Assembly (NCBI RefSeq): GCF_905220705.1
Contig: NZ_CAJNAT010000029.1
Location: 27,150-91,149 of the forward strand
Source of the DNA: Paraburkholderia domus
GTDB taxonomy: Bacteria; Pseudomonadota; Gammaproteobacteria; Burkholderiales; Burkholderiaceae
DNA length: 64,000 bases
Direction of reading: 5' to 3'
The number at the start of each line of letters is the position of its first letter. Within the stretch, counting starts at the first letter, position 1. Position numbers and translations under genes: made by a program. Below, in pieces: positions 63,891 through 64,000 of the stretch. The notes beneath the pieces are model-generated. The model searched no databases. It saw only the letters and a program-made list of their open reading frames with translations, and was not told the origin of the DNA.

Positions 63891-64000
63891 TGAAGTTGAC
63901 CCGCGAAAACGGACGCCTATCCTTTTGAAGAAGGAGGTGCCGAAATGGGCAAGCATCGTACCCCGTACCCGGCGGAATTCCGGGCACAAATGGTTGAACT
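63891..64000 (+). mobile_element. IS3-family element, left end (continues past window)
   Basis: It starts at TGAAGTTGACCCG, a terminal sequence of the TGA.....GACCC type usual for IS3-family elements, directly at the break in wrbA. The OrfA gene follows 54 bp in. The right end lies outside the window. Confidence 0.7.
63945..64000 (+). CDS. IS3-family transposase OrfA, N-terminal part
   Basis: With GAAGGAGG upstream, the frame starts MGKHRTPYPAEFRAQMVE, matching the basic N-terminus of IS3-family OrfA (R.Y..EFR.QMVEL). It runs off the window. It should encode the DNA-binding part of the transposase, with OrfB made by frameshifting. Confidence 0.75.
   Translation, partial: MGKHRTPYPAEFRAQMVE

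Overview
The window looks like a high-GC betaproteobacterial replicon, most likely Burkholderia, Paraburkholderia or Caballeronia, and probably a secondary chromosome or megaplasmid. The indicators are GC-rich coding DNA, a Burkholderia-type porin, a DUF4148 protein, a phasin, Tat- and Sec-exported ABC binding proteins, many catabolic operons and many IS scars. I saw no rRNA, tRNA or CRISPR array.

Region 1 (1-24854) is a catabolic island. A minus-strand operon (8647 to 477) encodes a ribose-type ABC importer (binding protein, two permeases, double ATPase), EtfB/EtfA, a Gfo/Idh oxidoreductase and a shikimate/quinate-type dehydrogenase. Beside it lie a GMC alcohol oxidase/dehydrogenase, an aldehyde dehydrogenase and a divergent TetR regulator. 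A family I CoA-transferase faces away from a plus-strand operon of acyl-CoA dehydrogenase, SDR, DUF993 protein, Dabb protein, TIM-barrel isomerase and a second Gfo/Idh. Together these suggest alcohol to aldehyde to acid to acyl-CoA to enoyl-CoA chemistry on a polyol- or sugar-like substrate, with EtfAB taking electrons from the acyl-CoA dehydrogenase. A TAACC/GGTTA-type site lies in four promoter regions and may be the TetR operator. An aldo/keto reductase closes the block, and its first 276 bp are repeated exactly at the start of the window. An orphan sugar-binding protein, a DUF1479 protein and an AraC regulator follow.

Region 2 (24992-35166) is mobile DNA. It holds a broken ISKra4-family transposase, three tightly coupled tyrosine recombinases of unequal size with a small coiled-coil partner and an unknown downstream gene, an intact ISNCY/IS1202-like element with doubled ends, and the 3' end of an IS6-family transposase. 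The third recombinase is frameshifted directly after its likely catalytic tyrosine.

Region 3 (35537-44069) is a decaying redox/PHA/stress region: glutathione reductase, a reductase remnant fused to a deleted phaB remnant, small proteins, a phasin with an amber codon at position 4 of its natural frame, a DUF2934 remnant, an apparently N-truncated hybrid histidine kinase, LrgA/LrgB-type proteins and the 5' end of an IS6-family transposase.

Region 4 (44408-58106) is a second catabolic cluster: two amidohydrolases, a GMC oxidoreductase, an intradiol (hydroxyquinol-type) dioxygenase, a YciI protein, a 3-hydroxyisobutyrate-dehydrogenase-like enzyme, a Liv-type ABC importer whose LivM carries a large in-frame deletion, an NTF2-like protein, a BON protein, a frameshifted porin and a GntR/UTRA regulator. 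A nearly identical palindrome precedes both the gntR gene and the amidohydrolase-to-NTF2 operon.

Region 5 (58107-64000) holds a DUF4148 protein, IS remnants, an MscS-like channel with a C-terminal cyclic-nucleotide-binding domain, and a wrbA gene cut by an IS3-family element that runs off the window.
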